In this document: positions 34,476 through 42,548 of the stretch, piece by piece | Layout of the letters: each line of letters starts with the position of its first letter | How positions within the stretch are numbered: position 1 is the first letter of the stretch | Assembly (NCBI RefSeq): GCF_017921975.2 | Contig: NZ_JAGEMO020000004.1 | Location: 124,001 to 188,000, forward strand | DNA: 64,000 bases | Source of the DNA: Hymenobacter terricola | GTDB lineage: Bacteria > Bacteroidota > Bacteroidia > Cytophagales > Hymenobacteraceae | Reading direction: 5' to 3' | The notes under the pieces: generated by a model | Seen by the model: only the letters and a program-made list of their open reading frames with translations | The model's database searches: none | Told to the model about the DNA's origin: nothing | Position numbers and translations under genes: made by a program

Positions 34476-36467
34476 ATGCTTCCTTGGTTACGCGCGTATT
34501 ATCGTCTGAGCTGCTGGCTGCTCCTGGCTTGGCTTCCGTCTTTTCAAACCCAGGCCCAAACGGCCGCCCCGGCATTTGACCAGGTGGTGCCCGTAGCCAA
34601 CCAATTGCTGGGGCCCTTTCCTACCTCTGAGCCCACTGGCCTGGTCATCGACAACTGGGGCAACACCTACGTGACGGGCTACTTCAGCGGCAGTGCCCAG
34701 TTTGGAAGCTTCACGCTGGGCACCAGCACTCCTTCGGTCACCCAGCGACGGTTTCTGGCCAAGCTGGATGCCAGCGGCACCTACCTCTGGGTCATAGAAA
34801 TAGGCGGCCGGCCCCTTACGAATCCTGCGCGCACGGTGGCCGTAGATGCGGCCGGCAATGTGTACCTGGTGGGCAGCTACCTCACCGCCAGCATCGATTT
34901 CGGCCCCTTCCGGCTGACCGGCAGTGGCACCCACGCCACCTTATTTGTGGTGAAGCTCGCGCCCAACGGCACCTACCTCGGTGCCTGGCAAGCCGAGGGC
35001 ACCAGCGTAATCGATGCCGGCGCCCTGGACCTGGACAGCGCGGGCAACATTTACGTAACGGGAGCTTTTGCGCCCGGCACGGTCATCTTCGGCACTACCA
35101 CGCTCACCAATACCCAATCGAGGTACTATGCCGGCGATGTTTTCGTGGCCAAGCTAACCCCGGGCGGCACCTGGGCGTGGGCGGCCCAGAGTGTCACCAC
35201 CTATGGCCGGGATGGCGATGGCGCGGCCGCCATTGCCGTGAATGCCCAAGGCGAAACCTACATCACGGGCTCGTACACCAGCCCTACCGTGGACTTTGGC
35301 ACCAGTACGCTCACCAGCGCCAATTTCTTTACCACCGATGCTTTCGTGGCCAAAGTAGACGCCAGCGGCCAGTGGCAGTGGGCCCATCGCATCGGCGGGG
35401 GCTCGTATGACGACGGCGCCGAAATTGGCCTGAACAGTGCCGGCGAGGTGTACGTGTACGGTAGCTTTCAGGGCCAGATGGACGCCGCAAGCTGGCTGCA
35501 GCCCGCCAACACCAATGGGGCCTACGAGGTGTACGTGGCCAAACTTGCCCCCACCGGAGCCGTGCTATGGGCCAGCAGTGCCGGCGGCACCGCCTTCGAG
35601 CTTCCCTCCGGCATGGCCATCGACGCCGCTGGCAATGCCTACGTAACCGGCTATTTCGATAGTGTGGCGTCTCATTTTGGGGCCGCCACCCTTTCCAACC
35701 CCAACGGCGGCTACAACTACGATGCCTTCGTAGCTAAAATTGACGCGGCCGGAACCTGGCAGTGGGCGCAGCAAACCCAAGGCAGTGGCGATGACCGCGG
35801 CTACGCCGTGGCCCTCGACCCCAGCGGTATTGCCTGGGTACTTGGAGCAGGCCGTAGCATCAACGTCGGTTTTAGCAGCCTCAACCTGCCCGGCAACGTA
35901 CCCGGCGTGACGGGCTTTTTGGCGCGGCTGGCCTCATCGCCCTACCTGCCGTTGGTGGGAGGCATTGTGCCCGGCAGCGGCGCCCCCGGCCAGCAGGTCA
36001 CCATCACCGGCGCCCGGTTTGTGGGGGTAACCGGCGTTTCGTTCAATGGGGTGCCGGCCACGGCCTATTCGGTGCAGTCCCCGACTACGCTGGTGGCTAC
36101 TGTACCCGTGGGCGCTACCTCTGGCCGGGTGGCCGTGAGCACCGCCGCGGGCAGCAACGGCCGGGCGCCGGTATTTCAGGTCACGCTCGCAACGGCAACC
36201 GCAGCCGCGCACCCGGAAAACCAGGCCATCTGGCCCAATCCGGTTCCGGAAGACCGATTGCTGCACATGGCCTGGCCCCTTGGAGCGGCCCCAACGGCAC
36301 CCGTTGCGGCGTGCCTGCGCTCTGCCGTTGGGCAAGTGGTGCGCTCTTTTGTGGTGAGCCCCCAGTACCCAACCTTGTCGCTGGCGGGGTTGAAGCCGGG
36401 AATGTACTCGCTGACCGTAAAAGTGTCGGCACAAGCACCCGTGGTCTACCGTCTGCTGCTGCAATAG
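34476..36467 (+). CDS. Secreted SBBP-repeat propeller protein with IPT/TIG and type IX sorting domains
   Basis: A 663-residue exported protein. The signal peptide ends near QTQAQ. Residues about 45-470 contain repeated units of the type DAAGNVYLVGSY and DSAGNIYVTGAF with FVAKLTPGGTW, the SBBP beta-propeller pattern. An IPT/TIG immunoglobulin-like domain follows (GIVPGSGAPGQQVTITG to VPVGATSGRVAV). The C-terminus (IWPNPVPEDRLLHMAW, LRSAVGQVVRSF, GLKPGMYSLTVKV) is a type IX sorting domain. It is likely a surface-attached or released adhesive protein; the ligand is unknown. It is separated from the upstream fusion gene by 76 bp. Confidence 0.86.
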   Translation: MLPWLRAYYRLSCWLLLAWLPSFQTQAQTAAPAFDQVVPVANQLLGPFPTSEPTGLVIDNWGNTYVTGYFSGSAQFGSFTLGTSTPSVTQRRFLAKLDASGTYLWVIEIGGRPLTNPARTVAVDAAGNVYLVGSYLTASIDFGPFRLTGSGTHATLFVVKLAPNGTYLGAWQAEGTSVIDAGALDLDSAGNIYVTGAFAPGTVIFGTTTLTNTQSRYYAGDVFVAKLTPGGTWAWAAQSVTTYGRDGDGAAAIAVNAQGETYITGSYTSPTVDFGTSTLTSANFFTTDAFVAKVDASGQWQWAHRIGGGSYDDGAEIGLNSAGEVYVYGSFQGQMDAASWLQPANTNGAYEVYVAKLAPTGAVLWASSAGGTAFELPSGMAIDAAGNAYVTGYFDSVASHFGAATLSNPNGGYNYDAFVAKIDAAGTWQWAQQTQGSGDDRGYAVALDPSGIAWVLGAGRSINVGFSSLNLPGNVPGVTGFLARLASSPYLPLVGGIVPGSGAPGQQVTITGARFVGVTGVSFNGVPATAYSVQSPTTLVATVPVGATSGRVAVSTAAGSNGRAPVFQVTLATATAAAHPENQAIWPNPVPEDRLLHMAWPLGAAPTAPVAACLRSAVGQVVRSFVVSPQYPTLSLAGLKPGMYSLTVKVSAQAPVVYRLLLQ

Positions 36468-36514
36468 CCGGCTCTTCAGTTACCATTGGCCTGACCAGGC
36501 AGGCTATAAAATCA

Positions 36515-36549
36515 AAAAGGCCGTTTCCTTCTGGGAAACGGCCCTTTTA
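36515..36549. terminator. Bidirectional terminator between the propeller gene and the tRNA cluster
   Basis: GGCCGTTTCC (36519-36528) pairs with GGAAACGGCC (36534-36543), with A-run before and T-run after. It can stop the plus-strand propeller gene and the minus-strand tRNA transcript. Confidence 0.85.
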
Positions 36550-36557
36550 TGACGGTG

Positions 36558-36631
36558 TGGCCCCGTTTGGATTCGAACCAAAGACCGACTACTTAGAAGG
36601 TAGTTGCTCTATCCAACTGAGCTACGGGGTC
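36558..36631 (-). tRNA. tRNA-Arg (anticodon TCT)
   Basis: A cloverleaf read by eye on the minus strand. GACCCCG starts the acceptor stem, TAGCTCAGTTGGATAGAGC is the D arm, and stem ACTAC/GTAGT encloses loop CTTCTAA with anticodon TCT. The T arm is TTTGGTTCGAATCCAAA and the acceptor closes with CGGGGCC. One A-C mismatch occurs at the second acceptor pair. CCA is not encoded. It is last in a three-tRNA cluster. Confidence 0.92.
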
Positions 36632-36650
36632 GAAACGGGGCAAACAAATG

Positions 36651-36724
36651 TCGGGGTGGCAGGATTCGAACCTACGACCTCCTGGTCCCAAACCAGGCGC
36701 GATACCGGGCTACGCTACACCCCG
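36651..36724 (-). tRNA. tRNA-Pro (anticodon TGG)
   Basis: Minus-strand cloverleaf with acceptor CGGGGTG/CACCCCG. The anticodon stem CCTGG/CCAGG encloses loop TTTGGGA (anticodon TGG), and the T arm contains GGTTCGAATCC. The acceptor is fully paired and CCA is not encoded. It lies 19 bp from tRNA-Arg. Confidence 0.95.
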
Positions 36725-36731
36725 AAAAAAA

Positions 36732-36801
36732 ATAATGTTGAGTGTAGATGGCTACCTGGTGGGTGGAGCCCCAACGGGAAGCTTTCGCAACCCAACATTA
36801 T
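36732..36801 (-). ncRNA. Structured spacer between tRNA-Ser and tRNA-Pro
   Basis: A 12-bp stem (36732-36743 with 36790-36801, one G-U pair on the minus strand) encloses 46 nt that can form an inner GTAG/CTAC hairpin. On the minus strand it is followed by a run of nine or so T just before tRNA-Pro. It could be a terminator, a processing signal, a degenerate tRNA or a small RNA. The structure is seen; the function is not known. Confidence 0.4.
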
Positions 36802-36803
36802 AG

Positions 36804-36891
36804 TGGAGAGGGGGGGATTCGAACCCCCGGTAACCTTTAGAGCTACGGCAGTTTAGCAAACTACTGGTTTCAGCCACTCACCCACCTCTCC
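36804..36891 (-). tRNA. tRNA-Ser (anticodon GCT)
   Basis: An 88-nt minus-strand cloverleaf with long variable arm. The acceptor is GGAGAGG/CCTCTCC, the D arm TGGGTGAGTGGCTGAAA, the anticodon stem GTAGT/ACTGC around TTGCTAA (anticodon GCT), and the T arm contains GGTTCGAATCC. The class II variable arm of about 20 nt supports serine. It is the first tRNA in transcription order of the cluster. Confidence 0.95.
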
Positions 36892-36969
36892 AGGTTGGTT
36901 TCGCTTCCGTCCGAAGCGGGTGCAAATATACGGGCCGAACTCAAACGCCCGCACCAAAGCCGAAAAATT

Positions 36970-36977
36970 TATCTTTG
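36970..36977 (+). promoter_or_regulatory. -7 promoter box for the VWA/TPR operon
   Basis: TATCTTTG matches TAnnTTTG exactly, about 70 bp before the probable TTG start of the VWA gene. No clear -33 box. Confidence 0.5.
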
Positions 36978-37047
36978 AGCGCGAAAAAAAACCGGCAACT
37001 GCCTGCTGGGTGGCACCTTTGCCTTTCGCTTTTTATGTGTTCCGCAC

Positions 37048-38028
37048 TTGCTAACCTGGGCAACTCCTGATTTTCTGGCCGTGGGGCTGGTCGTGGCTGT
37101 GGGCCTGCTGCTGCTCATTCGGCAGTGGCGACGCGGCGGGCGGCTGGGCCGGGCGCTGGGCAGCCGGGCCCGGCACCGCGGCTGGAAGGTGCTGCTGCGG
37201 GTGCTGGCGGGTGCGGCGCTGCTGGTAGCGGCGCTGGGGCCGTCGTTGGGCGTGAGCCAGCGGCCGGTACGCACCGCCGGTAAGGACGTGTGGCTGCTGG
37301 TCGACGTGTCGCGGTCGATGGATGCGCCCGACGTGGCCCCTACCCGGCTGCTGCGCGCCCAGGCCGAATTACAAGACTTGGTGGCGCAGTTTCCGGCCGA
37401 CCGGCTGGGGCTGGTGGTGTTTGGAGCTGAAGCGGTGGTGCAGTGCCCCCTTACCTATGACCAGGAGGCCGTACAGGTCTTTATCAGCACGCTGCGAACC
37501 AAGCTGCTGCCGGCGGGCCCCACCACGTTGCGGACTCCGCTGGAACTGGTACTGAGCCGGCTGAATCCGGCCCCTGGCCTAGCCACGGCGGCGGTGCCCC
37601 GCGCCACCGCGCTGGTAGTGGTGAGCGACGGCGAGGATTTTGGGGAGAACCTGGAGCCGGTCCTGCGGTTGCTGGGCCGGACCGGGACACGGGTGTATAC
37701 GGTGGGGGTGGGCACGGCGGCAGGCGCTAAAGTCCCGAAAGCTGGCGGCGGATTTTTGCTGGATAACCGCGGGCAGGCTGTGCAAAGCCGCCTTCGGGAA
37801 GCTCCCTTGCTGCAACTGGCGGCGCAAACCGGTGGGCAATACGTGGCGTTAAATAACCAGCAAAACGGGTTTGGGCAGCTGCTGCAGGACTTGCGCACCA
37901 TGCAGGGTGCCGCCGAACAGGTGCGCACCGTGGCCGTGGCCGACAACCGCTACCGCTACCCGCTGGCCGCCGCCCTGCTCCTGCTGGCGCTGGACGTGGC
38001 GCTGACTATTACCATCATTCGTCCATGA
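37048..38028 (+). CDS. VWA domain membrane protein, BatA/BatB-like
   Basis: A 326-residue protein. Two N-terminal membrane segments (FLAVGLVVAVGLLLLI and LLRVLAGAALLVAALGPSLG) precede a von Willebrand A domain with the MIDAS motif DVSRSMD and SDGED. A C-terminal membrane segment (YPLAAALLLLALDVALTITII) closes it. This is the layout of the Bacteroides aerotolerance proteins BatA/BatB. The start appears to be TTG 37048; the nearby ATG at 37035 is out of frame. Its stop overlaps the start of the TPR protein by four bases (ATGA). BatA, MoxR and DUF58 genes of the usual Bat operon are not next to it. Confidence 0.82.
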   Translation: MLTWATPDFLAVGLVVAVGLLLLIRQWRRGGRLGRALGSRARHRGWKVLLRVLAGAALLVAALGPSLGVSQRPVRTAGKDVWLLVDVSRSMDAPDVAPTRLLRAQAELQDLVAQFPADRLGLVVFGAEAVVQCPLTYDQEAVQVFISTLRTKLLPAGPTTLRTPLELVLSRLNPAPGLATAAVPRATALVVVSDGEDFGENLEPVLRLLGRTGTRVYTVGVGTAAGAKVPKAGGGFLLDNRGQAVQSRLREAPLLQLAAQTGGQYVALNNQQNGFGQLLQDLRTMQGAAEQVRTVAVADNRYRYPLAAALLLLALDVALTITIIRP

Positions 38029-39029
38029 AATACCTCGCGCTGCTGCTGGTACTGGCCTTGGGTGGACCCGCGTGGAGCCTGCTGACGTGGGTGCACCACC
38101 GCAACGCGGCCGTGGCGGCCGGCACGGCTGCCTACGCTCGTGGCGACGCGGCTGGAGCAGCTACTGCTTTTGCCGGGGCTTTAGCCGCCAAAACCCGACG
38201 GGTGCCTGACTCGCGCCTGCTGCTCAACCTTGCCCATGCCCAGGCACAAGCTGGCCAGCTCAGCGCGGCCCACGACACCTACGGACGCTTACTAACCGGC
38301 ACTCCGGCGGCTCTCGGCAGCGTGGCCCGCCAGCAGCTGGCTGTGCTGGCGGCGCGGCAGGGCCAGCTGGCTCAGGCGCTGAGCCTATTGCGGCAAGCTC
38401 TGCTGCTCGACGCCAGCAACAGCGGCGCGCGCTACAACTACGAAGTGCTGAGTGACTACGTGGCCCGGCGACCAACCTCGCCGAGAATCTCGCCGCCCGA
38501 GGGACCGAAACCGGAGGCCCCCAAGCCGGCGCCGGATAAAAACGCGGCGAACAAACCCAAGCCCGCCGACAAAGCCGGCACCGACCGCAAAGGCGAAATC
38601 AACGATTCGAGGCCCGCTCCTACGCCAAATACACCGCCCGCGCCGCGCCCCAGCCCAGCCGGCCGGCCCAATAATAAGCAGCCCGGCGCCGCGCCCGGCA
38701 ATGCTGCGACCGGTGGCCGCGCGCCCGGCGCGGGTACACCACAGTCTGTGGGCAGTGGCGGGAAGCCCGGCACCCAGCGCGGGCTGGACCGCAGCAGCGC
38801 CGCCCCAAACTCGGCCGCCAACGGCCGGAGCAGCCGCCCCGGCACCGATGCGGCAACCCCGGCCGATTTGAGCCTGCAAACCCAACGCGAACGACTGCAG
38901 GCCATGAACCTCAGCCCCGCCCAGGCCCGCCAGCTCCTGGAAACGCTGCGGGCACAGGAGCAGCAGTATTTGCAGCAAGTCACGCGGCCCGCCGCCCAGA
39001 AGCCGGACCCCAGCAAGCCGATGTGGTAA
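38025..39029 (+). CDS. TPR protein, BatC/BatE-like
   Basis: A 334-residue protein with an N-terminal membrane anchor or signal (YLALLLVLALGGPAWSLLTW). A TPR region at about 28-145 includes AYARGDAAGAATAFAGAL and QAGQLSAAHDTYGRLL, then AALSLLRQALLLD-type helices. A long Pro/Ala/Lys/Gly-rich linker (about 150-285) follows, ending with a helical tail (RERLQAMNLSPAQARQLLETL). BatC-type proteins are the usual partners of BatB. Translation is coupled to the upstream VWA gene. Confidence 0.8.
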   Translation: MKYLALLLVLALGGPAWSLLTWVHHRNAAVAAGTAAYARGDAAGAATAFAGALAAKTRRVPDSRLLLNLAHAQAQAGQLSAAHDTYGRLLTGTPAALGSVARQQLAVLAARQGQLAQALSLLRQALLLDASNSGARYNYEVLSDYVARRPTSPRISPPEGPKPEAPKPAPDKNAANKPKPADKAGTDRKGEINDSRPAPTPNTPPAPRPSPAGRPNNKQPGAAPGNAATGGRAPGAGTPQSVGSGGKPGTQRGLDRSSAAPNSAANGRSSRPGTDAATPADLSLQTQRERLQAMNLSPAQARQLLETLRAQEQQYLQQVTRPAAQKPDPSKPMW

Positions 39030-39110
39030 TTGTAGCGCGGACTTTGCGAGTCCGCGCGAGTACATAGCCGGGTTTCGTTCGGACGCGAGCGCACAATGTC
39101 CGCGCTACAA
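39030..39110. repeat. Dispersed inverted repeat, GCGGACTTTG family
   Basis: Perfect 13-bp outer arms TTGTAGCGCGGAC (39030-39042) and GTCCGCGCTACAA (39098-39110). The left part also contains the GCGGACTTTGCGAGTCCGCG hairpin. The core resembles the copies at 6721 and 51800. Confidence 0.8.
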
Positions 39111-39133
39111 CGCTGCTGCCCGTTCTAAATCCG

Positions 39134-39141
39134 TACTTTTG
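39134..39141 (+). promoter_or_regulatory. -7 promoter box for the thiolase gene
   Basis: TACTTTTG is an exact TAnnTTTG match 46 bp before the thiolase ATG. It lies outside the preceding inverted repeat. Confidence 0.5.
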
Positions 39142-39187
39142 CGGCCTGATTCAACCTCCCACCCCCAACCCTTTTTATACCCACAGT

Positions 39188-40372
39188 ATGCAAACCAAAG
39201 AAGTTGTCATCATCTCGGCCGTCCGCACGCCCATTGGCTCGTTTGGCGGGGCATTGTCGTCGCTGTCGGCCACGGAGCTGGGCGCCATTGCCCTGAAAGG
39301 CGCGCTGGAGAAGGCCGGCGTGGCCCCCTCGGAAGTGGAGCAGGTGATTATGGGCAACGTGATTTCGGCCAACCTGGGCCAGGCCCCCGCCCGGCAGGCC
39401 GCCAAAAAAGCCGGCTTGCCGGATACCGTGGAGTGCACGACGGTGAACAAAGTGTGCGCTTCGGGTTCGAAGGCCATCATGTTTGCGGCCCAGGCCATCA
39501 TGCTGGGGCAGGCCGACGTGATACTCGCCGGCGGCATGGAGAGCATGAGCAATGTGCCCTATTACCTCGACAAAGCCCGTTTTGGGGCCAAGTACGGCAA
39601 TGGCCAGATGATTGACGGCCTCGTGCGCGACGGCCTCTGGGACCCTTACCACGACTACGCCATGGGCAACGCGGCCGAGCACACGGCCAAGGAAATGGGC
39701 ATCACCCGCGAGCAGCAGGACGCTTTCGCCATCGAGAGCTACACGCGCAGCGCCGCCGCCGCGAAGGCCGGCAAGAAGAAGGACGAAATCGTGCCCGTAA
39801 CCATCGAGAGCCGCGGCAAAACCACGGTAATGGACGACGACGAGGAATACCTGAAGGTTGATTTCGCCAAAGTGCCCGGCCTGAAACCCGCCTTCATCAA
39901 AGAGGGTGGCACCGTGACGGCGGCCAACGCCTCGACCCTGAACGACGGTGCCGCCGCCGTGCTGCTGATGAGCCGCGAGAAGGCCGACGCCCTGGGCCTC
40001 ACGCCCATCGGTCGCATCCTGGGCTTTGCCGATGCCGAGCAGGCGCCGGAGTGGTTCACGACTTCGCCCGCGCTGGCTATTCCGAAGGCGCTGAAAAACG
40101 CCGGTAAGACGGCCGCCGACGTGGACTTTTACGAAATCAACGAAGCTTTCTCGGTGGTGAGCCTGGCGAACAACCAGCTGCTGAACCTGGAAGGCAGTAA
40201 GGTAAACGTGTACGGCGGGGCCGTGAGCCTGGGCCACCCGTTGGGCGCTTCCGGGGCGCGCATCGTGACCACGCTGCTGAACGTGCTGAAGAACGAGGGC
40301 GGCAAAATCGGCGTCAGCGGCATTTGCAACGGCGGTGGCGGGGCCAGCGCCATTGTGGTGGAGCGGCTGTAA
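39188..40372 (+). CDS. Acetyl-CoA C-acetyltransferase (thiolase)
   Basis: A 394-residue thiolase. The nucleophilic Cys is in VNKVCASGSKAIM, the second active-site block is YEINEAFSVV, and the C-terminal motifs are GHPLGASGARIV (His) and ICNGGGGASAIVVE (Cys-to-Gly sequence typical of the family's CxG motif). It condenses two acetyl-CoA to acetoacetyl-CoA or runs in reverse in beta-oxidation. It is transcribed alone, with a clear terminator after it. The symbol atoB or thlA cannot be fixed from sequence alone. Confidence 0.93.
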   Translation: MQTKEVVIISAVRTPIGSFGGALSSLSATELGAIALKGALEKAGVAPSEVEQVIMGNVISANLGQAPARQAAKKAGLPDTVECTTVNKVCASGSKAIMFAAQAIMLGQADVILAGGMESMSNVPYYLDKARFGAKYGNGQMIDGLVRDGLWDPYHDYAMGNAAEHTAKEMGITREQQDAFAIESYTRSAAAAKAGKKKDEIVPVTIESRGKTTVMDDDEEYLKVDFAKVPGLKPAFIKEGGTVTAANASTLNDGAAAVLLMSREKADALGLTPIGRILGFADAEQAPEWFTTSPALAIPKALKNAGKTAADVDFYEINEAFSVVSLANNQLLNLEGSKVNVYGGAVSLGHPLGASGARIVTTLLNVLKNEGGKIGVSGICNGGGGASAIVVERL

Positions 40373-40395
40373 TTGACCGTAGCCTTTGATAAATG

Positions 40396-40428
40396 AAGCC
40401 TCATCGATTCCTCGGTGGGGCTTTTTTT
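40396..40428 (+). terminator. Terminator of the thiolase gene
   Basis: AAGCCTCATCGA pairs with TCGGTGGGGCTT (two G-U pairs) around a 4-nt loop and is followed by seven T. Confidence 0.85.
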
Positions 40429-40492
40429 GGCCCGAATTTTAGCGCCCGCCCTCCTGCTGCACGGAAACAGCATTTCCTGCGTTCTTTGGCCT

Positions 40493-41944
40493 ATGAAATA
40501 TTTGTTGCCCTTTTTTCTGTTGCTGCTGGCCTTGCCTTCGCACGGCCAGCGGCTGCGCCGGCTCATATCGTATTATGACTCGACCAAAGTGTATAAGCGG
40601 GAAGTGTACACGGCTTTGGTGGCGGCCGATACCGTGCCCCAGGGCACGTACAAGCGGTTTTATCGCACCGGCAAGCTGGAGCAGCAAACGAGTTTCAACC
40701 AGGGCAAGCGCGACTCGGCCTACGTGGAATTTCATCCCAGCGGCACCCGGCGGCTGGAGGCGACGTACCGCGACGGCATTCGGCAAGGGCCGTTCAAGAC
40801 GTATTACGACGACGGCAAGGTGGCGCAGGCCGGCTTTTTCGTGGACGACGAACCCAATGGAGAGTTAACGTATTTCCACCCCGACGGCTCGGTGCGCCTG
40901 AAGACCACGCTGGTGAAGGGCCAGCCCAACGGCGCGCTGAAAGCTGTGTATCCGGATGGCAAGACGCAGGCCGAAATCAACTACGAAAACGGCCAGCCCA
41001 ACGGCGCAGTGAAGTTTTATTACCCCAACGGCGTCGTGCAGAGCGAGGGCAGCTTCACGCGCGGGCTGCTGTCGGGGCCCTACAAAACGTATTACCCGAA
41101 CAGCCAGATTGAGGTGGAAGTGCTGGCCGATAAGAACGGCCGCGGGCGCTACCGCAGCTACTACCAGAGCGGCAAGCTCCAGACCGAGAGCACCTACTCT
41201 CCTGCTTCGCTGGTGCAGCGCCCGGTCAAGAACCAGCTCGGCGACGACCTCACCAAGCGCGTGCTCCCGCCCACCGGCACCAACAACCTCGATGGGCCCG
41301 CCACGAGCTATTACGAAGGCGGCCAGGTGAAAACCAAGCTCACCTACCGCAACGGCATCCCAACGGGCCACGGCCTGGAATACTTCGAAAACGGCAACCT
41401 GCACGAGGACACCGACTACGGCAACAACGGCCGCGACCGCAAAATCACGCGTTACCAGGATGCCCCTGGCCAGCTGGTGCAGGCCGAGGAGCAGTACAAG
41501 AACAACCGCCCCGCCGGCACCTGGCGCGAGTATTACCCCGATGGCAAGGCCGTGCGCAAGTCCGAAACCTACGGCCCCAGCGGCCGCATCGTGGGCGAGC
41601 GCCTCACCTACTTCGAGAACGGGCAGGTGCAAACCCGGCAGCCGTATCTGAACGGCTTTATGGCCGGGGTCGGGCAGGAATATTTCCCCTCGGGCAAGGT
41701 GCGCAAGGAGACGACTTACGTGCGCAGCATGCTCCAGGGCACTTTCCGGGAGCTGCGCGAGGACGGCACGCTGGCCGTGAGCGGCCTGTACCGCAACAGC
41801 CGCCAAAGCGGCATCTGGACCTACTACAAGGAAGACGGCAAAGCCGTGGACCGCACCGTAACCTATCGCAACGGCCAACTGGTAACCGACCCCGTGAAAC
41901 AGCCTAAAGCCAAACCACGGCCCCCTCTCAAGCGAAAACAGTAG
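40493..41944 (+). CDS. Secreted MORN-repeat protein
   Basis: A 483-residue protein. The signal peptide (YLLPFFLLLLALPSHGQ) is followed by about 15 MORN_2-type units, for example GTYKRFYRTGKLEQQTSF, GPFKTYYDDGKVAQAGFF, GTWREYYPDGKAVRKSE and GIWTYYKEDGKAVDRTV. Such YwqK-like repeats form an extended beta sheet and are usually surface or periplasmic in Bacteroidota. It ends with a basic KPRPPLKRKQ tail. ATG 40493 places the signal peptide correctly; the longer frame begins within the terminator region. The function is unknown. Confidence 0.85.
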   Translation: MKYLLPFFLLLLALPSHGQRLRRLISYYDSTKVYKREVYTALVAADTVPQGTYKRFYRTGKLEQQTSFNQGKRDSAYVEFHPSGTRRLEATYRDGIRQGPFKTYYDDGKVAQAGFFVDDEPNGELTYFHPDGSVRLKTTLVKGQPNGALKAVYPDGKTQAEINYENGQPNGAVKFYYPNGVVQSEGSFTRGLLSGPYKTYYPNSQIEVEVLADKNGRGRYRSYYQSGKLQTESTYSPASLVQRPVKNQLGDDLTKRVLPPTGTNNLDGPATSYYEGGQVKTKLTYRNGIPTGHGLEYFENGNLHEDTDYGNNGRDRKITRYQDAPGQLVQAEEQYKNNRPAGTWREYYPDGKAVRKSETYGPSGRIVGERLTYFENGQVQTRQPYLNGFMAGVGQEYFPSGKVRKETTYVRSMLQGTFRELREDGTLAVSGLYRNSRQSGIWTYYKEDGKAVDRTVTYRNGQLVTDPVKQPKAKPRPPLKRKQ

Positions 41945-41975
41945 CCTGATACTGCCGGCGCGCATCGTAACCGCG

Positions 41976-42257
41976 CTACCAGAAATGCATTAAGCCGCGT
42001 AGCGGTGACAGCTGGCCCCAGGCCTCTGCCACTGCTGCGCGGCTTTTGTACGTGGTACCAAGTAGCGTTGCGAACAACCTGCGCCGCTGGGTGGCTGGCC
42101 AATTTTCAGTTCGGGATTGTAATGACTTTGGCCATTTCGCGATAAAGTGGTGGTCTTTCAGTAGAACTGCCAGCCGCTTGGGCAACCGAAATACCCCGGC
42201 CTGCATCTGACAACCCGAACCCAAACATCTGGAAATCGCCTGACCGGCAAATGCCAA
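41976..42257 (-). pseudogene. Possible ISL3-type transposase remnant
   Basis: A 93-codon open frame whose middle (KDHHFIAKWPKSL, NWPATQRRRLFATLLG, SRAAVAEAWGQLSPLRGL) loosely resembles the linker of ISL3/ISAon1 transposases, in which LT-x-x-Q-x-x-x-L is followed by a YPxLxxAYxLxxxL helix. No start in a sensible context, no DDE residues and no terminal inverted repeats were recognised. It may equally be a chance open frame. Confidence 0.3.
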
Positions 42258-42338
42258 AATAATTTTTTACCCTGGTTATCACTGATAATCAGACACTCGA
42301 AAATTATAAAGCTTTGCTCAACGGAAAATTAATCAACC

Positions 42339-42374
42339 AGTACCTTGCGTTACAAAGTACCTGCTTTACATTTG
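42339..42374 (+). promoter_or_regulatory. Promoter with overlapping 17-bp direct repeats
   Basis: TTG (42345-42347), 19 nt, then TACATTTG (42367-42374): a textbook Bacteroidota promoter. AGTACCTTGCGTTACA (42339) recurs as AGTACCTGCTTTACA (42356), so a repeated site covers both boxes and the spacer. This suggests a dimeric repressor binding in tandem. The receptor gene starts 175 bp downstream, giving a long leader. Confidence 0.65.
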
Positions 42375-42548
42375 TTCTGTTGTTAGCCTAGTAGCTGACG
42401 TCAGCGTGTACCAAAGACGGCCCGCTACCCAGCTGCGCCACCTCACTCACCGGGGTTTGGGCGACTGAGCTACTCTCCTCCGCAGCGGAACCGCGGCCGC
42501 TGCCCGACCTGAGTTGCCCCTCGCCCCTCCACATTTCACCTCTGCACC

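Larger units (their letters stand above)
41945..42548. other. Gene-poor stretch with a possible transposase remnant and a promoter
   Basis: The left half holds a decayed minus-strand fragment (41976-42257). The right half becomes A/T-rich and contains a well-formed promoter with direct repeats at 42339-42374. The last 170 bp before the receptor gene show nothing further. Confidence 0.6.

Noticed and set aside
36311..36856. 181-codon plus-strand open frame across the tRNA cluster
   Set aside because: It runs through a terminator and antisense to two tRNAs.
37035..37037. ATG as start of the VWA protein
   Set aside because: It is out of frame with the VWA protein. TTG 37048 is the first in-frame start before the membrane segment.
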